64,000 bases of DNA from Rhodoplanes sp963724735 (GTDB lineage: Bacteria; Pseudomonadota; Alphaproteobacteria; Rhizobiales; Xanthobacteraceae), in assembly GCA_963724735.1 (NCBI GenBank), contig CAVRVX010000004.1, forward strand, positions 1-64,000. The letters run 5' to 3'. The notes beneath the pieces were generated by a model. That model saw only the letters and a program-made list of their open reading frames with translations. It searched no databases and was not told the origin of the DNA. A program made the position numbers and the translations under genes. Positions 55,009-62,734 of this stretch are shown here, one piece after another; positions within the stretch are counted from its first letter, which is position 1; every line of letters begins with the position of its first letter.

Positions 55009-55644
55009 TTACCGCTGGGCTGTGGCTTGCGGGTCCATGTTCACGACCTGCACCCGGCGATTCTCGGCCGCGTACGGATCATCTCTGTCCTTCAGCTTGG
55101 ACTTGCCGTAGCCGGTCGCCACGAGGCTGTCGTCCGACAGATCGAACTTGTCCATCAGGAACCGCTTCACGGCCTGCGCGCGCCGCTCGGAAAGCCCCTG
55201 ATTGTAATCCTCGGTCCCCTTCCCATCGGTGTGGCCGGCGACGAGGAATACGCTGCCCCGCAGGTCGGTATTCGTCAGCGCTCGCCCGAGCTTCATCAAT
55301 TCCGGCTCGGCGCGCTTGGTGATCGCCGACGAATTGTAATCGAAATAGACCTCGAGATCGATCGCCGGCTTGTTACTGGCGATTTCCGCGGCCTTCTCCC
55401 GCTCGCTCAGCGTGAGCTGCCGGGTCTTGATCTTACGGATCGTATCGAGGAAGCGCTGCTCATCGGCGATCTGCCGCGATGTTTCGGCCGTAAGCCCACG
55501 AGTCTTGGGAGCGGGTTTGAGCGCGTTCAGAATCTGCTCCTCGGTGGGCCTCTGCGCGAGCGAGGGCGAGGAAGCGGAAAGCACGAACCCGCCCGCAAGC
55601 ACGAGGCTCAGGACGGCGCCTGCAAATCTTTGCCAACGTGTCAT
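55009..55644 (-). CDS. OmpA-family peptidoglycan-binding protein
   Basis: 211 residues with a signal peptide (FAGAVLSLVLAGGFVLSA). The C-terminal OmpA domain (about residues 95-205) has VYFDYNSSAI, AGHTDGKGTEDYNQGLSERR and AQAVKRFL, including the Asp and Arg that bind diaminopimelate. The N-terminal ~70 residues contain a TEEQILNALKP motif seen in small alphaproteobacterial OmpA-like proteins. It is not a beta-barrel porin and probably lies in the periplasm bound to the wall. Confidence 0.9.
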   Translation of the reverse strand: MTRWQRFAGAVLSLVLAGGFVLSASSPSLAQRPTEEQILNALKPAPKTRGLTAETSRQIADEQRFLDTIRKIKTRQLTLSEREKAAEIASNKPAIDLEVYFDYNSSAITKRAEPELMKLGRALTNTDLRGSVFLVAGHTDGKGTEDYNQGLSERRAQAVKRFLMDKFDLSDDSLVATGYGKSKLKDRDDPYAAENRRVQVVNMDPQATAQR

Positions 55645-55875
55645 GTATAATCCTCCGGCGTTGCCAAGGCGTTCTTGCCTTTACGCCACCTTACCAAGAC
55701 CGCCCTTGGTGACTGTGATCGCCGTCACACTCATTGCGCCTCGGCATCTTCTTCTGCAACGGGCGTTTCGAAACGTCTTGCGGCGTAACGGCGGATCCCT
55801 GAGCCGATCGAAGCACTTGGCTCGATCGAGACATTGCGCTGGATCAACAATGCGGCGCCCGTTCCGGCGGCCCGT

Positions 55876-56841
55876 TTAGGCTCCGCTCCGTCCGTTCGCG
55901 CGGAATTCCTTATATTGCCGCGCAAACCAACCGCGCAGCGCTACAAGGCCCTTCCCTGCCCGCCCGTCCAGCGCCAAAAGACCCGCGGCGATCGCCGCCA
56001 TCCCGGCGAGCTGATGCGCTTCGAGCCGCTCTCCCAATACCATCACCCCCAGTAGAACGGCGGTTACCGGGATGAGAAAGGTGACGAGCGTCGTATTTGT
56101 CGCGCCCACGCGCGCCAGAATGCGGAAATACAGAAGATAGGCGAGCGCCGTCGAGAGCGCGCCGAGGCCGACGAGGACGACGAGTCCGCGCGCGGATGGC
56201 AGCGCCAGCGCCCATGGCTGGTCCAGGAACGCAACCGGCGCCAACAGCAAGAGCGTCGCCGCGCCTGTCTGCCCGGCCCCGAGGGTGTTTGGCGTCAGAC
56301 TTCGCAAGCGCCGCGCATAGACGGTCCCCGCGGCATAAAGCGCGGCGGCGGTCAGGCAGGCGAGTTCCCCGGCGACATGCAGGCCGAGCCCGCGCAACGC
56401 GCCGGGACCAATCATCACGATCACTCCGATCAATCCGCAGCCGAGTCCGATCAGCCGCTCGCGCGTTAGCTTGTCGTCCTCCGTCGTCGCATTTGCGATC
56501 AGGACGGCGAACAGCGGCACCGTCGCGTTGATGATCGCGGCGAGGCCGCTTGCAATATGCGTTTGCCCCCAGGCGATGAGCGCAAACGGGACCGCGCTGT
56601 TCACCAGGCCGAGCAGGATAAAGGTCGGCCAGGCGGTTCGGACGGGGCGCAGCTCGTCGCGCATCCAGGCGATCGCCAGCAGGATGACCGCGGCGATCCC
56701 CACGCGCGCGAATGCGACCGTGAGCGGCGGCAGTTCGGCGAGTGCGATCTTGTTCAGGAAGAACGCACCGCCCCAGAGGAAAGACAGGCCGATCAGCATC
56801 AGCCAGTCGAGCGGGGCCATGGAAAGCGGGCGCGGCGTCAT
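55876..56841 (-). CDS. EamA/DMT-family transporter
   Basis: 321 residues with ten membrane segments in two EamA repeats. The first repeat starts LMLIGLSFLWGGAFFLNKIA and its end carries the sequence GLAAIINATVPLFAVLIANA; the second has LACLTAAALYAAGTVYARR. These drug/metabolite transporters usually export amino acids or small metabolites. Substrate unknown. It stands between ompA-like and tldD on the same strand. Confidence 0.9.
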   Translation of the reverse strand: MTPRPLSMAPLDWLMLIGLSFLWGGAFFLNKIALAELPPLTVAFARVGIAAVILLAIAWMRDELRPVRTAWPTFILLGLVNSAVPFALIAWGQTHIASGLAAIINATVPLFAVLIANATTEDDKLTRERLIGLGCGLIGVIVMIGPGALRGLGLHVAGELACLTAAALYAAGTVYARRLRSLTPNTLGAGQTGAATLLLLAPVAFLDQPWALALPSARGLVVLVGLGALSTALAYLLYFRILARVGATNTTLVTFLIPVTAVLLGVMVLGERLEAHQLAGMAAIAAGLLALDGRAGKGLVALRGWFARQYKEFRANGRSGA

Positions 56842-56941
56842 CGACCCTATCTAGGCCGCCGCAACGCGGCGTGCGACCCGATTTCCCGCCGCTCAGACCG
56901 GCAGCCGGTCCGCTTGTGAGGCTCGCTCCTGACGCACCGAC

Positions 56942-58375
56942 TCACCCTGTGCCGCCGACGGTAATGCGATCCATACGCAAGGTGGGCTGGCCGACGCCGA
57001 CCGGCACGCCCTGCCCGTTCTTGCCGCAGGTGCCGATGCCGAGGTCGAGCGCGGGATCGTTGCCGATCATCGTGATCCGATGCAGGTCGGTCGGGCCATT
57101 GCCGATCAACATCGCGCCCTTCACCGGCGCGGTGAGCTTGCCGTCCTCGATCTTGTAGGCCTCGGTGCACTGGAACACGTACTTGCCCGAGGTGATGTCG
57201 ACCTGTCCGCCGCCGAAGTTCACGGCATAGAGGCCCTGCTTCACCGAGGCGATGATCTCTCTGGGATCACGATCCCCGGCGGGCATGAACGTGTTGGTCA
57301 TGCGCGGCATCGGCACATGGCCATAGCTCTCGCGCCGGCCGTTGCCGGTCGGCGACATGTTCATCAGCCGAGCATTCTGGCGGTCCTGCATATAGCCGAC
57401 GAGCACGCCGTCCTCGATCAGCACCGTGCGGTGAGTCGGCGTTCCTTCGTCGTCGATCGACAGCGAGCCGCGCAGCCCGGCCAGCGTGCCGTCGTCGACC
57501 ACCGTGACGCCGCGCGCGGCGACGCGCTCGCCCATCAGGCCGGCGAAGGCGGAGGTCTTCTTGCGGTTGAAGTCGCCTTCGAGTCCGTGCCCGACCGCTT
57601 CGTGCAACATCACGCCCGGCCAGCCGGGGCCGAGCACCACGTCCATCTCGCCCGCCGGCGCCGGCACGGCGGCAAGATTCACCAAGGCCTGGCGCACCGC
57701 ATCGTCAACGGCGCCGCGCCAGGCTTCCTCGGCGATGAAATTGTCATAGAGGTCGCGGCCGCCATAGCCGTGGCTGCCCGCCTCCTGCCGCGCGCCATCG
57801 CCCACGACAATCGAGACGTTCAGGCGCACGAGCGGGCGAACATCCCGATAGGCCTCGCCGTCCGGCCGGAGGATTTCGACTACCTGCCAAGAGGCTGCGA
57901 GGCTCACCGTCACCTGCCGCACCTGCGCATCCTTCTGCCGCGCATAGGCGTCGACCGCTTCGAGCAGCCTCACCTTCTTCTCGAAAGGAAGGCCCTGCAG
58001 CGGATTGGCGTCCGTGTAGAGGCGGACATTGCTGCGCGGCGGCGGGAGCGCAGCGGCGCCGGAATAGCCGCCCTTGACCGCGCGAACCGCGTCCGCGGCG
58101 CGCGCGATGGCCGCCTCCGACACATCCGAGGAGTGCGCATAGCCGACCGCTTCGTCCTTGACCGCGCGCAGGCCGAAGCCGTGCGTCGTATCGTAGGTCG
58201 CCTGCTTCAGCCGCGAATTATCGAAGACGAGCATCTCCGATTGGCGGTATTCCAGGTACAATTCGCCGTCGTCGGCGCCCTGGAGACCGCCGGAGACAAG
58301 GCGGATCACTCGCGAGCGATCGAGGCCGGCGCGATCAATCAAGGACATGGTGGATGAGGTCATGCTGCGCTCCAA
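56942..58375 (-). CDS. tldD: Metalloprotease TldD
   Basis: 477 residues; ATG 58348 (MSLIDRAGLDRSRVIRL) is a probable true start. The zinc site HExxxH shows in VMLHEAVGHGLEGDFNRKKT. TldD works with TldE/PmbA to cleave small unfolded peptides, for example in maturing microcin B17 and degrading CcdA antitoxin. The partner pmbA is not in the window, as is usual because the pair is often unlinked. Confidence 0.93.
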   Translation of the reverse strand: MERSMTSSTMSLIDRAGLDRSRVIRLVSGGLQGADDGELYLEYRQSEMLVFDNSRLKQATYDTTHGFGLRAVKDEAVGYAHSSDVSEAAIARAADAVRAVKGGYSGAAALPPPRSNVRLYTDANPLQGLPFEKKVRLLEAVDAYARQKDAQVRQVTVSLAASWQVVEILRPDGEAYRDVRPLVRLNVSIVVGDGARQEAGSHGYGGRDLYDNFIAEEAWRGAVDDAVRQALVNLAAVPAPAGEMDVVLGPGWPGVMLHEAVGHGLEGDFNRKKTSAFAGLMGERVAARGVTVVDDGTLAGLRGSLSIDDEGTPTHRTVLIEDGVLVGYMQDRQNARLMNMSPTGNGRRESYGHVPMPRMTNTFMPAGDRDPREIIASVKQGLYAVNFGGGQVDITSGKYVFQCTEAYKIEDGKLTAPVKGAMLIGNGPTDLHRITMIGNDPALDLGIGTCGKNGQGVPVGVGQPTLRMDRITVGGTG

Positions 58376-58493
58376 TGCCGATGCCTAGATAGGCGCTCGT
58401 GGACCGCAGCGCGAGGGTCGGAATTGAGACGGCGCGCGACAGCGAACCTGCGCCGACGCCGCATAGTCAGGGTCGATTTGCGCCGACTTCCCA

Positions 58494-58976
58494 TCACGGA
58501 GCGCTTGCGCGCTCGGCCAGTCCCTTGGAAGCGACCATGCGCTCGAGCGTTGCAACCCAGTGCTGATAATAGGTTGCGCCTCGATCACCGCCGCGCGCCT
58601 CAGCCTGGATGACCTCTCCGAACTGCTGCGCCCATTCAGCCCAAGTGAATGCGTCTTGCCCGGTAAGCGCCAATGCCAGCGCAAAGGCCGCCGCCTCCCA
58701 GCGCTCGCGAAACACCGGACCTTCCGCGTCTTTCGGTATTGCGAGCATCGCGGCGCCGCCTACGTGCGCCGCGGGCAGGTCGGCCCCGACAAGGCCTGAT
58801 AGGTCAGCGCTGGCGTTCGGATCGATCCGCGCGCCGAATGCCGTGACGAGAATGTCCAGGGCAGCCGGATCCACCCGGCCGTTGTCGATGAGGACTGCTT
58901 CGAGTACCCGCAATCGGAGTTCGGGCGTCGAGTTCGTCAGGCCTTGTTCGATCGAAGCGTGTTGTTCGTTGGTCAT
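58494..58976 (-). CDS. Nitrile hydratase accessory-like hybrid protein
   Basis: 160 residues. The C-terminal ~90 residues match nitrile hydratase activator/beta-type domains: GPVFRERWEAAAFALALALT, FTWAEWAQQFGEVIQAEARG and TYYQHWVATLERMVASKGLA. The first ~50 residues (RVLEAVLIDNGRVDPAALDI) instead resemble the N-terminus of the nitrile hydratase alpha subunit. No alpha-subunit metal site (CxxCSC) and no separate beta gene are nearby. It may be the fused leftover of a deleted alpha-beta-activator operon or a stand-alone adaptor. The ORF itself is intact. Confidence 0.7.
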   Translation of the reverse strand: MTNEQHASIEQGLTNSTPELRLRVLEAVLIDNGRVDPAALDILVTAFGARIDPNASADLSGLVGADLPAAHVGGAAMLAIPKDAEGPVFRERWEAAAFALALALTGQDAFTWAEWAQQFGEVIQAEARGGDRGATYYQHWVATLERMVASKGLAERASAP

Positions 58977-59051
58977 TCCGCAAACTAGAGCGAAGTTTTC
59001 TTGATTGGAACGGAAAACCGCTCCGGAGCCAGCATCTTTTTTCGCGCCGCG

Positions 59052-59918
59052 TCACGCCTCGAGGTGACGGCGGGGAAACAGGCGTAGAACGACGCCGCCA
59101 ACCCGGCCGAACAGCACCGAGCCGATGTAAAGCGCTCCCGCGAACAGGATGATCGTCGGGCCGGACGGAGTTCCGGTGTGGAACGACAGAATCAGACCGG
59201 CAACGCCGGACACGATGCCCGCGCTGACGGCCACGAGAATCATCGCCGTCACGTCGCGCGCCCAGAAACGTCCGATCGCCGCCGGCACGATCATGATGCC
59301 GACCGACAGGATGGTGCCGAGCGCGAAGAACCCGGCCACCAGGTTCATCACCACCAGAACGAGGAAAGCGATATGCGCCGGCGCACCCGAGCGGCTCACG
59401 GAGCGAAGGAACCCAGGATCGACCGATTCAAGCACCAGCGGTCGCCAGATCACGGCAAAAGCGAGGAGAGAGAGGGTGACGATCGTCGCCATCAGCAGGA
59501 GCGTCTCGTTGTCGAGGGCGAGCACGCTGCCGAACAGGAAATTGAGGAGGTCGACATTGGTCCCGCGCATGGACACGATGGTGACGCCGAGCGCGAGCGA
59601 AACGAGGAAGAACGCGGCCAGCGCAGCGTCCTCCTTGAGCTGGGTCAGGCGGGCGACCGCGCCGGCCGACAGCGCGACCGCAAGCCCGGCGATCAAGCCG
59701 CCCGCCGCCATCGCGAACAGGTTGAGGCCGGACAAGAGAAAGCCGATTGCCGCCCCGGGCAGAATCGCATGCGCCATGGTGTCGCCCATCAGGCTCATGC
59801 GCCGAAGCATCAGGAATACGCCGACCGGCGCGCCGCCCATCGCGATCATCACCACGCCGGCGAGCGCCCGGCGCATGAACTCGAAATCGGCAAACGGAGC
59901 AATGAGAAGAGCGTACAT
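59052..59918 (-). CDS. znuB: Zinc/manganese-type ABC transporter permease
   Basis: 288 residues with eight to nine membrane segments. MRRALAGVVMIAMGGAPVGV, MSLMGDTMAHAILPGAAIGF and LALGVTIVSMRGTNVDLLNF are family blocks of the ABC-3 permeases (ZnuB, MntB, SitC). It forms the channel for Zn2+ (or Mn2+) import. It is the last gene of an operon with the ATPase and a small His-rich peptide; a Zur-like box upstream favours zinc. The binding protein gene is absent here. Confidence 0.88.
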   Translation of the reverse strand: MYALLIAPFADFEFMRRALAGVVMIAMGGAPVGVFLMLRRMSLMGDTMAHAILPGAAIGFLLSGLNLFAMAAGGLIAGLAVALSAGAVARLTQLKEDAALAAFFLVSLALGVTIVSMRGTNVDLLNFLFGSVLALDNETLLLMATIVTLSLLAFAVIWRPLVLESVDPGFLRSVSRSGAPAHIAFLVLVVMNLVAGFFALGTILSVGIMIVPAAIGRFWARDVTAMILVAVSAGIVSGVAGLILSFHTGTPSGPTIILFAGALYIGSVLFGRVGGVVLRLFPRRHLEA

Positions 59919-60005
59919 CCGGGTCTGTCGACAGGAGGCTCGGTCAATTCACGTTTCCCCGCTTCCGCGGAGACGCGTTTGCTTGGGAGCGCACGAAAGA
60001 AGACG

Positions 60006-60761
60006 TCACTCCGCCGCCACCCGGCATTCGACCGCTTCTTCGTCGAATGCCTCGCACATATGCCGCGCGCGCGCGAGGTTTTCCTCGGTGAGCACCTCAC
60101 GCGTCGGACCCCAGGCGATCGGCTCGCGCGCGAGCAACAGGGTCTCCGGGAAATGACGACGCACCAGATCGAGGTCGTGCAGCGCCGCCAGCACGGTGCG
60201 CCGTTCGTCATGCCAGTGGCAGATGAGATCGAACAGATCGGCGGCGGTCTTCGCGTCGATCGCGTTGAACGGCTCGTCTAGGACGATCAGCCGTGCGTCC
60301 TGCAGGAGCAGCCGCGCGAACAGCACCCGCTGCATCTGCCCGCCCGAGAGATTGCCGATCGGCCGCCGCTCGAAGCCGGTGAGGCCGACCTTGGCGATGG
60401 CGGCACGGATCCGTTCGCGCTCCTTGCGGCCGATCCCGCCAAACAGGCCGGTCTTACGCCACAGTCCCATGGCGACAAAGTCGTAGACATGAATCGGAAA
60501 GGAACGCTCGACGTCCGGCGCCTGCGGCAGATAGGCCACTTCGCGCCGGTCGAGGCCGCACAGATCGAGGTGGCCGGCGAGCGTCGGGACGATTCCGACA
60601 ATGCCCTTGAACAGAGTCGACTTGCCGGCGCCATTCGGGCCGACCACCGCAAGCAACGCGCCGTGCGCCACCACGCCGCTGAGATGATGGATGGCAGGGT
60701 GCCGGTCGTAGCCGAGCGTGAGATCATGGAACGAGAGTTGCGCCGCCATCGGGTCTTTCAT
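60006..60761 (-). CDS. znuC: Zinc-type ABC transporter ATP-binding protein
   Basis: 251 residues from ATG 60761. Walker A GPNGAGKSTLFKGI, signature LSGGQMQRVLFARLLLQDAR and Walker B LIVLDEPFNAID are intact. The His-rich tail of E. coli ZnuC is lacking. Its start overlaps the stop of the upstream 51-residue gene (ATGA), so they are translationally coupled. A longer open frame upstream of 60761 is only a shadow of that small gene. Confidence 0.92.
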   Translation of the reverse strand: MKDPMAAQLSFHDLTLGYDRHPAIHHLSGVVAHGALLAVVGPNGAGKSTLFKGIVGIVPTLAGHLDLCGLDRREVAYLPQAPDVERSFPIHVYDFVAMGLWRKTGLFGGIGRKERERIRAAIAKVGLTGFERRPIGNLSGGQMQRVLFARLLLQDARLIVLDEPFNAIDAKTAADLFDLICHWHDERRTVLAALHDLDLVRRHFPETLLLAREPIAWGPTREVLTEENLARARHMCEAFDEEAVECRVAAE

Positions 60762-60913
60762 GCGATCGCCCACAATACGAGCACCCACACCAGAAGAATG
60801 ACGCTGGCTGCCGCGACCAGCCGCCCGCCCAGCGACAGCCGCATCAACGACGGCGGAATGCTTGGCGAGGGATGCGCCTGGCCGGGATGATGGTGATGGC
60901 GATGGGTGGTCAT
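60758..60913 (-). CDS. Small His-rich single-span membrane protein of the zinc operon
   Basis: 51 residues from ATG 60913 to TGA 60758-60760. The N-terminus is MTTHRHHHHPGQAHPSPS, five histidines in the first ten residues, followed by a basic stretch and one membrane span (VAAASVILLVWVLVLWAIA). It lies first in the operon, directly behind a Zur-like box, and overlaps znuC by four bases. It could bind zinc at the membrane face or modulate the transporter; it has no recognised domain. It is easily missed in annotation because of its size. Confidence 0.7.
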   Translation of the reverse strand: MTTHRHHHHPGQAHPSPSIPPSLMRLSLGGRLVAAASVILLVWVLVLWAIA

Positions 60914-60936
60914 GTCCGATCGAATGGATTCGCCGC

Positions 60937-60955
60937 AAATGTTATAGTATTACAA
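60937..60955 (-). promoter_or_regulatory. Zur-box-like palindrome
   Basis: On the minus strand the sequence reads TTGTAATACTATAACATTT, close to the Zur consensus GTAATGTTATAACATTAC and palindromic around its centre. It lies 24 bases upstream of the small gene that leads the zinc operon, where a zinc-loaded Zur repressor would block the promoter. Confidence 0.65.
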
Positions 60956-61433
60956 CCGCTGTGCCAATGGCGCATCCGGACCGTCGGGCGCGAGCGCGAT
61001 CCAAGCGTTGATATGGAGGCGAAACCCGAACGGTGCCGCGATCATTGGCAATACGAGCGGCGTAGCGGCACGGCGGCGGCGAGGAGCAACACGCGCTGGC
61101 GTTGCTCCGGATCGACCCGCTCCGCCCGAGCTTCTGTTCCGCACGGCGGCGATCCGCCGGCGACGACGCGCGCGGCTGGGCGCGGTAGCCGATCCGTTCG
61201 ACAGCGCCTGCGAGCTGTGCGGGCGTCACCGCGGTGGAATCTTGAGAAGCGACGTCGTTGTCGGCGCGTTCGAGCGGAAGATTCGGGACGCTCGCCTCGA
61301 CCACGCCAGGAACCTGCTTCAGTGTCGCACACGCAGCACAGGTCATGCCGCCGATGTCCAGCACCGCGTGCGACGGCGCCGCGACAGCGTCTTGCGCCGG
61401 GGACTTGATATCGACGGCGAGCGACATCAGCAT
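60950..61433 (-). pseudogene. Remnant of a copper-transporting P-type ATPase
   Basis: From ATG 61433 the frame gives a heavy-metal-associated domain: LDIGGMTCAACATLKQVPGV, with the GMTCAAC copper site but lacking the usual residues after it, and PAQLAGAVERIGYRAQPRAS. Downstream the family's first membrane region survives in another frame (TPLVLPMIAAPFGFRLHIN), and nothing of the catalytic domains remains. It is a CopA/ActP-type gene cut short and frameshifted, abutting the zinc operon promoter. Confidence 0.7.
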
Positions 61434-61558
61434 AAGCCTCGAGTTGCGCCTAGCATGGCGACCTGCGTCTGGTTAGACAATATCGAGGATGTGCGCGACT
61501 GCGCCGCGTCCCGCCCATCTTACACGGAAGCCCTCGACGCCCCATAGCTCATCCGATC

Positions 61559-62734
61559 ATGCGCTCAAACCTCTGTGACGATCCGGCATCCGATGGGCGG
61601 GGTGGTCAGCCTGCGCGGGCGTCATCGGCCGCGGTCGCCCGGGTCGCCTCGCTTGCTGACCTCCAGTCAATTCTGGCGCTCGAAAACAAGGTGTTCGAGG
61701 CAGACCGCATGTCGCGCCGAAGCGTGCGTCGATTCCTTGTTTCGCCGAATGCAGCCGTGCTGGTCGCCGAAGAGGGCAGCCGGCTCCGCGGCGCGGCGGT
61801 CGTGCTTGTCCGGCGGACCAGCGACGTGGCGCGGCTTTACTCGATCGCGGTCGATCCCGACTGTGCGGGCCGCGGCGTCGGACAGACCTTGCTGGCGGCA
61901 GCGGAGGAGGCCGCGATCGCGCGGAACTGCCAGTATCTGCGCCTCGAAGTGCACGAGCGCAATCCTCGCGCGATTGCGCTTTACCGCAAGGCGGACTACC
62001 GACAGTTCGGCCAGCACTACGAGTACTACCAGGATCGGGGCCATGCGCTCCGCTTCGAGAAGCGGCTAACGCCGTCGCTCGCGAGCCTTGCGGACGCACC
62101 GCCCTATTTCCATCAAACCACCGAGTTCACTTGCGGCCCGGCCTGCCTCTTGATGGCGCTGGCCTGGGCGGACCGTACGTTCGATCCGTCGCCGGCAATG
62201 GAATTACGACTCTGGCGGGAGGCGACGACAATCTTTGTGTCCACGGGCGTTGGCGGGTGCGAGCCGTTCGGCATGGCCGTGGCCCTCAAACGGCACGGCT
62301 TGTCCTCTGAAATCTTCGTAAGTCGACCGGGCCCCTATTTCCTCGACACCGTGCAGTCGGCTGAGAAGCGGCGGGTCATGCGAATCGCGCAGGATGATTT
62401 TGTGGAACAGGCGAAGGCTCTTCGGCTTCCGGTGCACCTGACACGCGCGGACGAATCGGTTGTCATGCCGGCGTTGGACAAAGGCGCGGCCGCGATTGTG
62501 CTCGTCGCGGGCTACCATATGACCCCCAGGAGACAGCCGCACTGGGTCTTCGTCTTCGGACGGGAGGGCCGTTTCGTGCTGGTGCACGATCCGGCTGCGT
62601 CCCGCGACGATGACGGTCACGCGATCGCCCCGGAAACCTATGCCGTGCCCTGGCCCGCTTTCATGCGCATGACACGGTGCGGGCGCGATCATCTGGAAGC
62701 CACGATCCTCGTCAGGAAGGGGTTTCCGTCATGA
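61559..62734 (+). CDS. GNAT acetyltransferase fused to a C39-like cysteine peptidase
   Basis: 391 residues. Residues ~25-170 are a GNAT domain of RimI-like type; the acetyl-CoA loop is in DCAGRGVGQTLLAAAEEAAI and the family end is RNPRAIALYRKADYRQFG. Residues ~180-388 are a C39-like papain-fold domain: Cys192 in HQTTEFTCGPACLLMALAW, His328 in HWVFVFG and Asp344 in LVHDPAA make a credible triad. The stop overlaps the start of the ATP-grasp gene (ATGA). The fusion is known by name in databases but has no assigned function that I know. It may process or N-acetylate a peptide or protein modified by the ligase next to it. Confidence 0.85.
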   Translation: MRSNLCDDPASDGRGGQPARASSAAVARVASLADLQSILALENKVFEADRMSRRSVRRFLVSPNAAVLVAEEGSRLRGAAVVLVRRTSDVARLYSIAVDPDCAGRGVGQTLLAAAEEAAIARNCQYLRLEVHERNPRAIALYRKADYRQFGQHYEYYQDRGHALRFEKRLTPSLASLADAPPYFHQTTEFTCGPACLLMALAWADRTFDPSPAMELRLWREATTIFVSTGVGGCEPFGMAVALKRHGLSSEIFVSRPGPYFLDTVQSAEKRRVMRIAQDDFVEQAKALRLPVHLTRADESVVMPALDKGAAAIVLVAGYHMTPRRQPHWVFVFGREGRFVLVHDPAASRDDDGHAIAPETYAVPWPAFMRMTRCGRDHLEATILVRKGFPS

